DNA from: Globodera rostochiensis
Taxonomy: Eukaryota; Nematoda; Chromadorea; Rhabditida; Heteroderidae
Direction: 5' to 3'
NCBI GenBank assembly: GCA_018350325.1
Contig: JAEVLN010000001.1
Span: 1,973,501-2,037,500, forward strand
DNA length: 64,000 nt
Shown: one piece after another, positions 30,115 through 44,195 of the stretch
Numbering within the stretch: the first letter of the stretch is position 1
How the letters are laid out: every line of letters starts with the position of its first letter
Translations under genes and position numbers: made by a program
Notes under the pieces: generated by a model
Database searches by the model: none
Told to the model about the DNA's origin: nothing
The model's input: only the letters and a program-made list of their open reading frames with translations

Positions 30115-30230
30115 TAGAGCCCGTCCGGGACCTAGGCCTGGATTTTTCCCGGATTTTGTGCAGGAAATCAGGTCCAGACACTCCCTTTCCTAAAATCCAG
30201 GTCCAAGAATTTTCAAAATGACAGGCTCTA
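30115..30230. mobile_element. 116-bp MITE with TAGAGC ends
   Basis: The ends TAGAGCCCG and GGCTCTA are inverted, with inner CCAGGTCC / GGACCTAGG motifs. An exact 8-bp duplication ATTGATAT flanks it (30107-30114 and 30231-30238). The terminal bases match the 63-bp family at 5575. Confidence 0.8.
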
Positions 30231-30296
30231 ATTGATATATAATTTCAGGAAAACAAAAGTTTTTGATTTCTTCACTTTTACACAAAACTGCCGCAT

Positions 30297-30620
30297 TTAT
30301 GTTGAATAATTTTGTGAACGACGATTTTGGTTCGCGTTCCCCCCCCCTTCCCTCCAACCGTCGTTTGTCGATTTTCACTCTCTCTCATTGTGTTAAGGTT
30401 ACCGCCCGCGACAATACGCACCCAATACTTATTTTGTTGTTCAATTTATTCATCGACAACAGCTGTTTTTAGTGTGTATGTAAGAGAGTGTGTACTGCTC
30501 GAACATGACGACTTCTTCCATTCCGGCATCCAGCAGTGCCGCCTCGCTGTTGCTGCGTCTTGTCGCGCACACCATACGGTTTGTTAGCGCCGGACGGCGG
30601 CATTTTGGCAAAAAAAAGTG
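30297..30620 (+). pseudogene. Duplicated CK2-NFS1 junction with NFS1 exon 1
   Basis: From GAATAATTTTGTGAACGACG on, this repeats 23621-24130 with small deletions. It includes the poly-C block, the CAACAGCTGTTTTTAGTGTG leader and the NFS1 ATG (here 30504). The reading frame keeps the presequence ([12 protein letters not shown], then LRLVAH) but diverges and stops after about 38 codons (FGKKKCH-stop). No desulfurase core follows, so it cannot make NFS1. It is most likely a decayed segmental duplication. Because the leader is kept, the promoter could in principle still fire and give a short mitochondrial-type peptide; nothing shows that it does. Confidence 0.85.
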
Positions 30621-31243
30621 CCATTAAAAAAATTTCGTTGTGTCATTTTACTCTCTGTTTTCTTTTTGGAATTATCAGTAAAACAAAACGACAAATGACC
30701 TATTTTTGCCTGAGGGCGTTGTCGGATTCCGTTCTAAAAACGGAATGACCTCAATGAGGGCGTTCTGTGCCCTCCTCCCCCTTTTTTCCAACGGGGTCAG
30801 CCCGTTGATGGACAGTTCCCTGCCATCCAGTCCATTTGAGGACGTCCAACCCTTTGTCCGCCGGCCGGCCCGTCACCAATCATGACGATGTGCCCGCGGA
30901 CGTTCCCCCATTAATCCTGGGAATTGCGTTCCCCATTATTTTTTGGTCATTTTTGCCATCCCCCAGCGATCATCTCCTCCGATCCGCCCCCATCGCATAT
31001 TTACCCCCTCCCCCCGTTTTTTTCCCCATTTTATCATCTTTCAATTTCACTTTTATTTTTTGCCGTATTTTAACAACTGAAAAAACTATTTATTCCATTC
31101 AAAAATTATTTGTACAGAGATCAAGGATAATATTTGTACAGAGATCAAGACTAATATTTGCACAGAGATCAAGGATAACAAACAATATAAACATAAATAT
31201 TTTCAATTCTTCGGACGGTTTTTTCGTTGGGGCCATTCACTCA
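30621..31243. other. Intergenic, includes VPS13 3' UTR
   Basis: No exon is recognised. Around 31115-31185 a short direct repeat (CAGAGATCAAG with ATATTTG) occurs three times. AATAAA on the minus strand at 31089-31094 could end the VPS13 transcript. Confidence 0.45.
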
Positions 31244-34200
31244 CTACTCCTCGGCACCGCTCTCCCAAGCACGCACGATGTAATCAAACACTCGTTGCGC
31301 AACGTCCTCGGCACTGAACTGCACCAGCTTCCTATTGGCACCGGCACCCTTGGAGCACAGCGAAAAGCCCTCTTTCTTCTTCTTCGTCAATCTGAGTTCA
31401 ATACCTGAGTAGGAAGGGGGGGGGGGATATGTTATTTTGTCCTAAGAATTCAATCTACCTACCAAATTTGCCATCGGCATTCACCCGAACCGGCCTTTCG
31501 AGTTCCGCATATGCCAGCCTCCAATCCGCACTCCAATTTTCCGTCAGTTTGTGTTTTCGAGACTCAATTACGTGCCTAAAAAGGACAACAAAGTAAGATC
31601 AAATTAAAAGCGCAAAAAATTCAAAATTGAATAAATTTATTTATTTCCTCCTAATTGAGAAAATTTTCACTCACTTATCCGTCACAATGATGACCAAACG
31701 TTTGGCGATGGCGCCGTAGGTCAGAAAATGATCGGCGTCCGTTTGGCCACGTTCTGTTTCCTAAAAAAATAAACAAAAAAATAGATGTCGTAATGAATGA
31801 AAAACTCACTCTGAATATTTTGAATCCGGCGGCCTCCTCCCAAACATATGGCCGGATGATTTTATCAAGGGAAAAGACACGAGGCGGTCGAATTCGTTTT
31901 ATGTTCTCCTTGTTGCTAATTGCGCTGTAAAACTTTCAATTTAAACACAAATGTACTGAGATTGCCTGGAATTCAAGACCAGGACTTTCAGAATTATTCA
32001 AGCAAAAGTGTCCCGGGTCGGTCTTTCAGTGTTTCTTTTTTCTGATAAGGACATCCCAAAGTTATTCTGTTGTTCTCACTTTCTGACGTTATCGGTCGTT
32101 GCGGTGACCAAATCAACCACTCCTGACACGGGGCGTGCAATTAATCCAACCATTCCCACGCCTAATTTTTTTTTTGGATATTAATAACATGCGAGCTTGC
32201 TATGCATTTGTAGTAGCTGACAAGTTTAAATGTGAATCACTCAATTTCTCACCGATTCCTTTGATACCACCGAGCAAACCGCCCTGCTTCACGCCTTCAA
32301 CCGGCTTGGAGAGGACACCTGAATACAGAAACTTTCATTTCAAATTAAGCCAAAATGCCATGAACCCAATTAATCCAGCTGTCGAGACTCTCGAGCATAC
32401 AACTACTAGTAGCATAAACACAAACTGACCGGTGACTCCCTCGATGAAGCCGGTGCCAACGCCGCGCAGACTGCGAAACATCCCCGTCCCGATGTTGGTC
32501 GACTGCCAACCCAGCATTCGACGGCGCTGGAAGTCCTCGTCCATCGTCAACGCTGCCACACCCTTGCCCATTGTGCCGGTAATACGGGAGGTCAGGCCGA
32601 GAACACCGCACACAGTGTGCCTGTAATAAAGGCAAGCATATATGAATTATACATTTTGTGTTGTAAATTTTTTCAAACAAAAAAATGCTGTTGTTCACCT
32701 GAACGCACTCGTCACTCCTAAGTAAACGCCTTCTCCGAATTCGGCCGGACCCGTCACCATGCCCAGCACGGGCTGATAAAACAGGTCGACAGCGCCGGTG
32801 CGCAAGTCACGGACAAGGCGGAATGGATTGCCCAGAATGTCGAGGCCTAAACAAACTAAATTAATACATTTTAGGATTAGAGTTTTCGGGGTATTTGATC
32901 ACCGAAAACAAGCACATAGAGCTGCTTGATGAATTGACGAAAGTAATGGGCCTGAATTTCGGATTGAAGCTGGGCTCGGCTGTAGAAGCACGCATCTCGT
33001 TGGAAAAAGGCAAGCCTAAAAAAAGACATTCATTCATATTAATGAATCAAACACGGTCAAAATATTTTAAAGCTTACTTGAAGACGACATCCTGAATTTC
33101 GGTCACCGTGACACCGATACTTTTCAAAATCAGATTTGCAAATTCCGAATGAATGGCATCATCGGTCTCCTCCTCGGCATGGCCCTGGGAAAAGCTCAGA
33201 TGGATCTAAAAACAACAATTTTAATGCGGAACAAATTGCTAAACACCAATTGTCCAAAAATCAATAAATGAGCAACAACAACAACAACAACAAAACGGTT
33301 ACCATCAATGGGGAGATGTGCAGCCGTTGGTAATAGGTCTTCGCCTGCGCCACTCGTGCATGCATTGCCCGTTTGTCGAGCGTGTCCTTGGTCAATTCCA
33401 TGTCTATGTGAAATGAGTCGGGCTAAAAATTCAACAAAAATGACTGAATAAAAATGGAAAGTTTTTGCACTCACCGTGTAACCCGTCTGCGGAATGCGCT
33501 CTTTCAACATCATGCCCAGCAGTTCATTGATTAGCGCGCGGTCCAATCGAATCGAAAACTCCTGCACCAGCAACCGGAGCCGGACGATGTTTGTGCGCTC
33601 CGGTTGACTCATCACAAACGAGCACTCCAGGAATGGTTTTGGCTCTGAAAAATCTCACAACCGGATTCGGTAAAGAAAAAATTATGATCCCAAATATAAA
33701 ATCTACAAAAAAAAATTCACCATTTTTAACGACCGATTTCGCCTGCGGCACCATTGCCAACATCGAGCGGAATGTGGAGGCCGGCAGCTGATTGTCAATT
33801 TGAAAATGTTGCAGCTTCACATGGAGCGTCTGCATGTGGGCGGTCTGTCGATACTTGCACCAAAAGCCTGTGTTCATTGTAGTTGACAATTTGGCACCTT
33901 TCTTCAGTTTTTGTGGCCTTTGCGGAGAAATTGCCTAAAAAAATGTTGGCAGAAATTGGAATAAAATGCTTGCTTTTTTTGTTTACCATGTAAAGCAGTT
34001 CCACGCTTTTGTGGTTGTTGACCACGGAAATGCCGACACCGTGCAGGCGCAACTCCAAGTCGATGTCTGGCTGTTCCATCTGCAAGTTTATAACATTAAC
34101 GCAAAGGTCAATTATTTAGTTTTATTCAGCTCACCTCACACTCTTGATGTGCGATGAACGCAACGTTTTCGTCAGCAGTAAACTAAAAAAGCATAGCATT

Positions 34201-37200
34201 TCAAAAAAAAAAAAAAATTAAATGATTGTATTATACAAGCAAAATGCGTTGACGTCCGTCCAGGAAAGACACACAGTAATGGTGGGGCCCATAAGTTCTG
34301 GACGGCAAATAAATAATGTCCCGGTTGCGCAAAAGCTCCTCCGAATTTGTGTCATCGCCTAACCTCCATTCCAATTTACAATCTGAACAAAACAAACAAA
34401 CAAACTGTACTAAAACTGGTGGTGCCTAATCAAAAAGAAATTAGGTAGAAAAAATGCCAATCCACAAAATTAAACTCTATATTTACCATTCATCGAATCA
34501 CTCCAAGCAAACGGTGCCAATTGGTTGGGCTTAATTTGGTTCCAGTGGCTGTCACATGCCTGCCTGTAGTGTATTGGGTGTGCCGTGTCGTTCATCAGAA
34601 TGGCCGGCACCATTCCCGGCACAAAACTTTCCATATTAACAACGGACGATTCGTCCGACAGAGAAACGGTCACGTACATGCCGATCAACTGAAAAAAAAA
34701 CTTTATATAAACTTTTTTGTTTTGCTTTAAAAAAATCACAAACATTATTTTTGATTTGGCAGAATCCTTCGAAGGCCTCAGTGAATGGGAATTGCACGGA
34801 CTCCTCTTCTGTGTAGGAATAGCGTGCCACCAGCGTCTTTCGCCTTTCTTTTTGCATAGGCCAGAAACCGATCACCTACAAAATATGGGCATGACATTTA
34901 AATGTAATTTGAAGAAGTTCAAAAGCATAATACCGAATCCGCTGCCACCAAAAGCCATTTCAATGTGTGCGGTTCGCGCACTTCAATGTCAAAGTTGCTG
35001 TCATTTTTCAGCAAAAAGAAGGGCGAAATGGTCACCACTTTTGTGAGGCCGGATTGGCACAGTTGTACATCGACGGTCATCTGAACAGAGATGATTAAAA
35101 AAAATATGTGTTTTTAAGAAAAAGAAGCTTTAGCAAATTACCTCAAATTCACGCTTTCGCTTTCCTCTGACATTCGTCTTGCAAATGAGGCTCCCCCTGT
35201 TGCCGGCCACGTCTAGCGGGAATCTGGGCGACCAATCGGTCACGCCGACAATTTTTACCTTCGCCCTGTTCTTCGACTCAAATTCACGTTTGCTCAGCGG
35301 CAAAATCAATGGGTTTTTGTCGGGCGGATGCAAAATTGCAGCGGCTTCACGCTAAAACAAAAATAAAACAATCGAATGCAAAGTACAAAAATAAAGTAAT
35401 AGTCCGAAAATTTTTTTTAGCTCAAAGTTCAGAAATCAATTTTGGAGAGAACAAAACTCTCCAATATTATTGTATATATCTCACAAAATACCCGTCCTCA
35501 CCTGAGCATGATGATTACGAGGCCGCAAGCATTTGGACTGACGTCGTCCTTGGATCCGCTAAAAATCCGAATGGGAAATAAATAAAATTCTGGCTATTTC
35601 TCTTAAAACCGGCAATTTTTTTTTAATGCATTTTGATCATTAATTGTTATTTATTTTTTTACTTTATATGCGAGCTGTTTGCCCGTCTCATTGACCATCC
35701 AATACGGTGCGTACAACGTCAAGCTTGTGCGCAAAAATTCGGTGCTCCAGTTCAAACCAAGGTACTAAAATAAAATAAAAATTTTATTATTGAAATTTAG
35801 CCATTCATAAAACAAAACACCGACCAATTTGGCGTTGGTATTTGACTTCCCCTTCAATCGAACAGTCTCCAATGACTTTTTCACGGTTGGCAACGTGTAG
35901 CACAATTCGTACTCCTCAACGCCGATTTCAATCTGCAAAAAAAATAAAATGAAAAAAGAAATCAGACTTGGCTGATCAGCATTTTGAAACATTTGATCCC
36001 ACTGGCTGATCAACATTTTGAAAGATTTGATTGATCACACTCACCGCAAAAATCAACGGGCAGCCAGCGACGACATTCATAATATCGACCGCCTCGCCGC
36101 CGGCCAATTCGCATTTGATGGGCACCGAAATTTTGACGGGCATTGGCAGTGTGTTGATGAAATGAATGGGCGCAAACAGATGGACGGTGAAAGCCACAGA
36201 ATCCGCGTCAAGGCGGTGATGACTGCGTTGGATTGGCTCGTCGACAACAACTGCACAACAACAAGGTCATTTAGTAAAACAACAACAAAAATGGTTATTC
36301 GACTGTCCAATTACAAGTAATCATTACTTTCTTCATTATATTTTTTTAATTTTTGATTACTAATGGGTAACTCTAAAAGAAAACCGACCGATCTCAATAA
36401 AAATGCCCTTTCCAGTCTTCGTATTGTCACAACGCACTGCTTGCCGTTTTGTGGTGTTGAAGTTGAGCCATGAAAAGCTGAAAAGACTTTGTGTTACCTT
36501 CAAAAACAACAAATTTTATAAAATCAAAAGAAGAAACAAAAATTGGTCCCCAAATCCCACTTTTCTTTGCTCCAATCGTGCCGTCCATCGGCGGGCCGAA
36601 TTTGCAGCAGTCCATTGGGCGTGTCAAGGCACGGGACGGGAATGTTCAACGGTTCTATTGCATTCGATTGCGCAATGCCGCATGGCATACACTTCGAGTT
36701 GTACAACGCTTGGATTTCAACAGGCATTTCCAAATGGTTCAACACCTGTACGAAAAAGAACCAAAAATAACAACTCGATGAGACTTTTGTGTCTATTCAC
36801 CCCTCCCTTTAATGTGCACCCAACCAACCGTAACAACCGACTTCAGTGTGACCACATGACGAGCATCTTCGTTCATCGTTTCCACCACAAATGACTGCTT
36901 TCTGACTGTAAATTTGTATTAAAAAAAAGTTAACGAAATTATTCAACATAAAATAAGTAATTTTTTGTTGTTAAAATTCATACCAGAATTCGCTTTCCAT
37001 GGCAAATCGACGCATTGCTTCTCCGTTCGTGCGATATTCACCGTCCGCTCAGTGCCAGCAAATGAGAGATGAAGCTGAATTTGGCGCTGGTCCTCCTCCA
37101 TCCGCCAATTCGTCTTCAAATTTGAATTGGCCAAGTTGACGCTTTCCATCAGAATGTAAAGGCCGCCGACACATTGTACGCTACCAGCATTGGCAGAGGA

Positions 37201-40200
37201 AACAACCTAAAAGAATGAATTAAAAAAACATTTAATTAAACCATCAAAATAACAACAAACAATAACAACAAAAAAAAATCTATTTATCTTTGCTTGTATT
37301 CCATAAAACCTTTATTGACGTTGTGCTGCTCACAACGATGTCCAGCCCGGTGTCGTTGCGCAACAAATGGGACGAGGTGCCAGGCAACTGACGCCTCGGA
37401 GTGCTGGTCTGTTTGGCAGCATTCTCAAAGGCCTAAGTTTTTTTTATATCATTATAGCAAATTGCAAAGAATTGCGCAAGCTAGCACCAAAAACGCCATA
37501 CATCTGAAAGTTGTCCGAGTAGTTGGAGAAAGGATTTTGTGACGGTGATGTTCAACATTTCTGCGGCCTCAATGACAACGGCCAACTTCGGAGGTGGCAA
37601 TGCTGCTTTCTTCTTCGCGTCTTCACCCGACTTGTCGTTCTTTTGTTTGGATGTTGATGGGATTTTTGACGATTCTCCGACTATGTCGTTCTCTTGCGGA
37701 CCAATCTAAAATCGTTTAAATTTCCAAAACCAATCCAAAAAAACACAAAGTCACCTTTACTGCCAATTTCCAGTTTTGCCAACCGCTTCCTTTATGCAAC
37801 ACAGGCTCAATGACCGGCTCCCAAACATTGAACGTCTCATTATAATAGGAGACAAGCAGACTAGCCTCGCATTTCTGAAAAAAAGGTTTGCAAAATTTAT
37901 TGTTTTTTGAGCTTGGATCAATTTCGTACCGCCGTTAGTGAGCTGGACCAATTTCGAGCAGTACCAGCAATTGAACTTTCAATTAAAATCATCGGACGCG
38001 TAACGTCTCGACCGGCCTCCACGGTGATCAAGCAACGACGAATCGAAAACTCGGCCTATAAGGTAAAAAAATCACTTGTTAATAAGTTAAAGTCAAGCTG
38101 TTTCTACTTAAATTTATTTAAATTTTCATAGGTAAATCTTCTTGTAACTAAAAAACAGACCCGTTCCGTCATGCGTTTCAATTCTGCCGCCACGTCTTCC
38201 GCCAATTTCGTCGAATTTATTGCGTCCATTCCACCGCTCTTCGAAGGTCTGAACCACCAGTATTCGGGCCGTTCAATTTGCTTCGGAATCCAATAATTCG
38301 AATAATCACGCCTCATCGATCGGACGCTTTCAGCCTGTTGCTTCTGAATTTTTTAAATTTTTTTTGTGAGTCCTGGAGAGGCAAGTGTCATGTATAACCA
38401 GAGCTACCCAAGGGTAGTTTGGGTGAAACCTTCGGGTGTATAGTCGTGTAAACTGACTACCTCATTCTGTAGATGTTCCATAAGCTTGGCGTTGATCGCG
38501 TTCAAGAAACCAACGGCCGCAGGGGAAGCGCGCACTGCCACTGTGTCCATGTGAGCACTGACTTCCATATCGAACATTCGCTTGCACATATGAAAACCCA
38601 ACTGCTGGATACGAGCACTGCAAAAAAAAAGAAGAGAAAATAGCACAATCTTCATGCAATGTCACCTCAAAAAGGTACAACCACGACGTTTCACGGCAAT
38701 GCCAATCTAGAAATTCAAGATTATAACTATGAAAATAATTATGTGTAAAACGATGGGGTTCTCAAAAGGGGGACCGTTTTGGCTTAAGTAGATTTTAAAA
38801 TTTTGCCGATGTCCAAGTTCAGATTGAACCTCGTTCAGCTGAAGGTTGAGGTTGAGCTGAATTTGTTGTTCATGAGACTCAATTTCCCTCTTCGCTTTCA
38901 GTGCTTTCTTCAATTTCGCCGCCTTTTTAGCCTCGGCGTCGAAACACACGGTTTGAAGCGTCTCTTCGGGAAGTTCATCGGCCTGAAAATGTGCCCAATC
39001 TTTATATAATAGCGTGGAAGTAGACAAAATTAAGTTTTGAGTAACAAAGTTCGTAGCCAACTTTAAGTCAATGTTTTAGTACTATAAACTAACCGCTAAA
39101 ATCATCTCCTTCTTTGCCCTGTCATGCAACGAGATCTCCTCAGCATCTGACGCGCTCAAATTTGCTTCCCCCTCCACAAAATCGGGTCTCGGAATGGTGT
39201 TGACAAAGTCTAGCAATTTAACGAAACGATCGTCGGAAATTGTGAACACAATGTCGGGCAACTCTCCGATAAGGTGAAACCTAAGAATTAACATTAAAAC
39301 CAATTTACAAAATAAAATAGCACATCGGAATTTGGACGTCATCAAAAGTAGCGCGTAGCATGTCAATGCACATTCCGGTCGGCTTCAGTAAATGGTCGTC
39401 CGATGAGCGGTTCTGCCGAGCCTTCATGCAATTGACAAACGAATCTGAGAAGATAAGTCGAAGATCGGTGAGATTCAGCTGAAAATTGTCGTATGTCCTG
39501 GCCATCAGAGAACGCAATTTTTGGTCGGTTATCTAAAAAAATATACTGCAGGTCAAACAGCTTAAAGAAAAATTTATTCGAAGGAAAAAAACATTTTCAA
39601 ACGAACACCAAAAAAATTCACGGACATGTTCATAGGCTTTTGTGGACGGCCCATCTAATGTGTGCAATTGAAGCTTTCCAAGTTCAGCGATCAGAGTCAT
39701 TTTGGTCGGATCAAATGCACCACCGGCACTCACAACGAAAATCGCAGGATCAATTTTGATCTCCAACTTCAGCTTTTTACGCTCGATCACCATGTGCTGA
39801 AGAGCTGACGCCGAACGGGCCTGAAACTTTGACTGCATTATATTTTGTAATGTACCTATTTTCATTTAAAATTTTTTGTGTATTTTTTACAAGTTATTTA
39901 TAAAATGGAATTGAGGGACCTTGACGTCCTCATAGCGTGCAAGGGCCAGTGTAGTCAGTTGATGGAGACGAACAGATTTTGGCGACTTGAATACATCGAG
40001 GACTCGCTTAACAGCCGGAGCATGATATTTAAACATCACCTACGGTAAAAAAATATTATAAATTTCACAACAAAAAACAAAATGATGCTAACCGGAGCAA
40101 CATCAAGTGACAGACGATGGTCAAATGACCCTTTCAAAGGATTGGTCTCAAATTCCATTGTCAGCCAGGCTCGGTCGGTTTCTGTCATGTGCAACATGGA

Positions 40201-42502
40201 CACCGTGCCGGAATGCATCTCAAGCGATTTGACGGTGGAAGTAAAGCTAAAAAAAAGATTTAAAAAACCACACGGTTTGCGGACAGTCCCTATCAAATAC
40301 AACAATAATGCTGTTAAAATTTATTATCCTTTGAAGCTACCGCATTGCGTTGGCGGCTGATCTTAGCTCCAACTTAGATGACAGCTGAGAAAAACGCATT
40401 TCTATCACTTTGTCCAGCTTAAGCACGAGCATTTTGAAATGCAATTTGAACAATTTTTCCACAAAATGTTTCGGGTAGTCGGTAGGTGGCATGTTTTCCT
40501 GAACAGTTTGCGATTTAAGACAGCGTTTCCAAATCCGTCATTAATTACCTGATAATCAATGGCGTCATAAAGGCGCTTCTTCTCCTCGGGCGTGAGGAGT
40601 TTCTTCTCCAACTTTTTGAAGGTTTTTACAGTTTTCATCGCCTCTTTGTCCTTGGGTGAGCCGCCATACCACCAATTTGTGGCCCAGACGACCCATCCCT
40701 CTTGCTGTTGGTGCTCCACTCGGACAAGGTCCGTGCGTTTGTCGATCTCAAACTCTGCCTGTTGACGGGCAATGTTCAGGTTGAACACGTCCAACGCGTC
40801 CTCGGCCTCCTGTTTCAACAAAGATTTTAGACCATTCATGATTATGGGATTTTTTTTCCTCTCGAGCATGCAAGAAAACAATTTGGAAAAGCTTTAAATT
40901 TTACCTTAATTTTTTTTTTCATTGCCTTTCTAGGAGTCTTATGAGTTCTGAAGTGTATCCACGCTTCTCGGTAGTCCCTGACCAGCTGCCGATGCGCTTT
41001 CATGCGGTCCCACGACCAATTGTTTCGACGTCGCTTGACTTGCTCATTCAGAATGCAGTTGTACGCAAAACGCCACCAAAAACGTTTTAAAAAAAAGATA
41101 TTTTGCAGTAATTTTCTTTAATTGCATACCATTTTCGGTAGTGCTGACGGTATTGCATCAGGTTGGGCCGGTACTTGAGGTATTTTTCAGCCAACTTAAA
41201 GCGCTCCTGGGCCTCCAGAAACAGTAACATATCTCGGTATTGGTGTTTGCTGATGGACAACCCCAACTTGTCCAGCTCCATCGACAGGTCAATCTTAGGC
41301 GTGGTCCAATTCGAACCGTCACTCTCAGGCTTTTGGTTTAACTTCAACTGGGCAGCAATGGTCAACGGCTCCAAAACTAAAATTAAAAACGGAAATACCA
41401 ACAGTAGTAAAGTTAATACAAGTCCAAACCAAAACTACCACCAAAAAAAGATTGTAAATTAATTAAAGGACTTTTATTTTAAAATCATTTTCTGTTAAAC
41501 AAGTTTTTTTTAAAAATCGCTAGCAAAAAGACCGTATTTGTATCCCTTCGGTTTTTTTTCATTGACGGCAATTGTCTGTCGCAGAGCATCGATTATCGCC
41601 CCTTTGCTATTTAAGTCGGAAATCAGCGTAGAATTCGGGTTCGAATAAATGCTCAAACTGCTCATTGAGATAAGTCTGAATTGTTTGAGGTCAAAAGTCG
41701 AATCCAAAAAAAGATGACTGACTTGTAGAAAATTTTGACTGTCTCCCGCTGAACAATCAGTTTGAAATTCTCGTCAGTCGTCTAAAATTCAGTTTTTTCC
41801 TTAAATCTTGACCACACTTATCGATAAACCTGGAAATCCAACGAGTCCAACGTTATCCCTGTCGAAAATGGTCGTTCTCGGTTGGAAAACTTGTCCTCAT
41901 ATCGCACATGGACTCGCTTAATGTGCACTTGGAGGTTTTTGACTACTTGGGCAATAGACTTTTCCTTGAAAGTGTCATCCGACGGAATGTTCGACTCTAA
42001 AGTAAAGTTGTAAAATTTCAAATAAATTCCTTTCTACTTTGACGATTCCGTCTGTTTTCTTCCAACCGTAACAGTTTTTTCTGCTTAATTTCCTGTTCAC
42101 GTTTGTGAGCTTCTTCAGCGTTGTAAACGACGCCCTGGTTCGGTACAATGATCAGATAAACGCCACTTAAAACATGTTCAATTTTAAAAAGCCAATAAAA
42201 TGAAACCTGATTTCCACAACTGTCGGTTTGACATAAAGATGTTTCCACGGTACTTTAAAAACCAGACTTTGAACATATCCGAAATTCAGCTTCACTGGCA
42301 AATTGAATTTATCAAGCGCCGTCTCTTTGATCTCCAGCGAATTAAGCTTCGCGTCACCTAACATAAAATTGTTTAGAGATAAGTTAATAGATACACCAGG
42401 ACCTCCGCAGATGCCAATGTTCAGTTCGGACACGTTCAAATTGTTTATATAAGTGCTCAAAACGCTGTTGAGAAAATCGGCGAGAACTGATTCAAAAACC
42501 AT
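31244..42502 (-). CDS. vps-13: VPS13 family bridge-like lipid transfer protein
   Basis: VPS13 forms a long groove at membrane contact sites that carries phospholipids between organelles. The minus-strand start is the ATG at 42502. First exons 42502-42411, 42357-42207, 42165 to about 42029 and 41996-41830 give the chorein domain: [64 protein letters not shown]. Dozens of exons follow with short introns. The C-terminal ATG2-like region is clear: [18 protein letters not shown] near 32800, [20 protein letters not shown] near 32560 and FIEGVTG near 32440. [20 protein letters not shown] (31900-31820) marks the approach to the PH-like end, and the last exon stops at 31244. Order and length fit a full-length VPS13A/C protein of about 3,000 residues. 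I did not resolve every middle exon. The symbol follows the C. elegans name. Confidence 0.95.
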
Positions 42503-43497
42503 ATTGAAATATTTTGTTGCTGCTAAAAAAATAAAGCTGTTAATTCATTGAAACTTTCTAAATCAAGAAACGGGGGGGGGGGAGTTCAGACATTGAATGT
42601 TGATGACTTGATATGCAGTGGAATTATTAAGCATCTGCATAAAATCTTTATTAGGTATATAGTCAATCAGCCATTGGACTCTAGCCTCGATAATTACAAG
42701 ACGACAAATGTTGGAGGTAAATAATGAACGAAATCCGTTTCGTTTTTGGATGCTAGTCATCAGCTAAAAGGATAAATTCGAAAGCGTATCGGCTCAAAAA
42801 GAGTTGTTGTATTTTAGGACCCATGTTTTGTTTTCACATACATATTTCAAGCAATAAGCATTTATTCAATTTGTTTTTCAAGAAAAAAGCAATTTGATTA
42901 GAGTTGGATTCGGAAAGAAAGTAAATACCTATGTAGGTATGTAAAACAAAATAAACAAAGAAAAGAAAAACGCACAAGTTTAAATGTAATTTTTACGCTA
43001 TCTTCTGTTATTTTTAAATTACAAATATGTTGTGGCATGTTGCCCATAGCGCGGGGCCAGTTCAGTCCCAGAAAATTTTTAAAAGCTCTTTTTAAAAAAG
43101 ATGCCATTCGAATGCTCTGCTGATTGAGATAATGCGATTTTTTAGATTAAAAAGTTCAATGTGAAAAAGCACCCAAAAACGGGGTTTTTTCAGTTTTGTT
43201 TTTGTTCAAAAGGTCGAGTGACTAATCGGGTAGCTTACGATTGTCAAAGGTTCAATTTTAGTTAGAGCTTCTGGATCACTTTCCTTGTGACTAATTTGTA
43301 AGTTATAACTAGTGGCACCTTCTGGATCCGGGAAAAAATTGCGGCCCCCACCCCCATGGGAAAGTTGCACAATTCGAAGAGTAGATTGTTTATTCCGAAA
43401 ATAAATTATAAGCAAAACAGAAATGATCGAAGTCATAAATATGTGTCAAGGAGACCCAAAAAAGAAGTTGGTCTCAGATAGACGTCTACGCGCAGAG
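42503..43497. other. VPS13 upstream region, no gene seen
   Basis: About 1 kb between the VPS13 start and the heat-shock gene 3' end. Two minus-strand open frames (42563-42760 and 42898-43107) have no recognisable content; an upstream non-coding exon is possible. A poly-G tract lies at 42571. Confidence 0.5.
43389..43394 (-). terminator. Polyadenylation signal of the small HSP gene
   Basis: AATAAA on the minus strand, about 105 bp past the stop at 43498. Confidence 0.55.
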
Positions 43498-44195
43498 CTA
43501 CTCCTGCTGCTTCTGCTCCACCGCCTTCTTCACCACAATTGGAATGGAGCGCTTTCCATCGCCCGTGGTCTTCATGCCGGTGATGCACAAGCGGCCCCCG
43601 TCCAGCTCGCACTTGATGCTCTCCTTTTTGATGCCTTCCGGAATGAGCACACGACGACTGAACTGGCGGTGCACCGACTCGCCTGAAATGTGCCAAAAAT
43701 TGAGCATTTTGATTAAGAACGCCTCCAATTTGGTGGAATTTTTTTTTTAATGGGAAAACCCGCTCGAATTTGTGAACGGCGTAATCTCAACAAAAAACTC
43801 ACCCTGGTTTTGCTCGCGGTGCTCACCCTCCACAATGATCTCATTGTCCTTCAGTTCAACCTTAATCTCCTCAGGACGGAAGCCGCTGACATCCACCTGA
43901 ATTTTTTGGATAAAAAAATGCCAATTTAAAATGTGCTTCTTCGTTCTCCCCCACCTTGTACGAGAGCTCGCCACTGTCCGACATGTTCAGCTGCGCAACG
44001 TGGTCACGAAGCTGAAACATAAATATTCACGGAAATTATGAAAAAAACAGTGTCCAACCCCACCTGAGGCTGAACCCCGTCGAAGAAATGGTCAAGCTCG
44101 CGCTCCATTTGCTCCAACGGCATAAACAAAGACTGCCCGATCGAAGGCAACATCGCGCGGCGATAGAACAAGTTGGATGGAAGAAGTAGAGACAT
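43498..44195 (-). CDS. Small heat-shock protein (alpha-crystallin/HSP20)
   Basis: An ATP-independent chaperone that holds unfolding proteins; such proteins form oligomers in the cytosol. Four exons, 44195-44064, 44011-43955, 43896-43803 and 43682-43498, join in phase to give 155 residues, the usual size for nematode HSP16/HSP12-like proteins. The N-terminal arm (LPSIGQSLFMPLEQMERELD) leads into the alpha-crystallin domain: VDVSGFRPEEIKVELKDNEI, VEGEHREQNQGE, HRQFSRRVLIPEGI, and the conserved GGRLCITGMK strand. The C terminus has the I-x-I anchor (IPIVV) before a KKAVEQKQQE tail. Upstream at about 44410-44510, GAA triplets recur every ten bases, a step-type heat-shock-element pattern. It lies 1 kb upstream of VPS13 on the same strand. 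Confidence 0.95.

Noticed and set aside
30836..31408. 190-codon plus-strand open frame
   Set aside because: Its 3' part is antisense to the last VPS13 exon, and the rest is repeats and AT-rich DNA.
42563..43107. Possible upstream coding exons of VPS13
   Set aside because: The chorein domain already begins [13 protein letters not shown] at 42502 as in the family, and the upstream frames have no family similarity.
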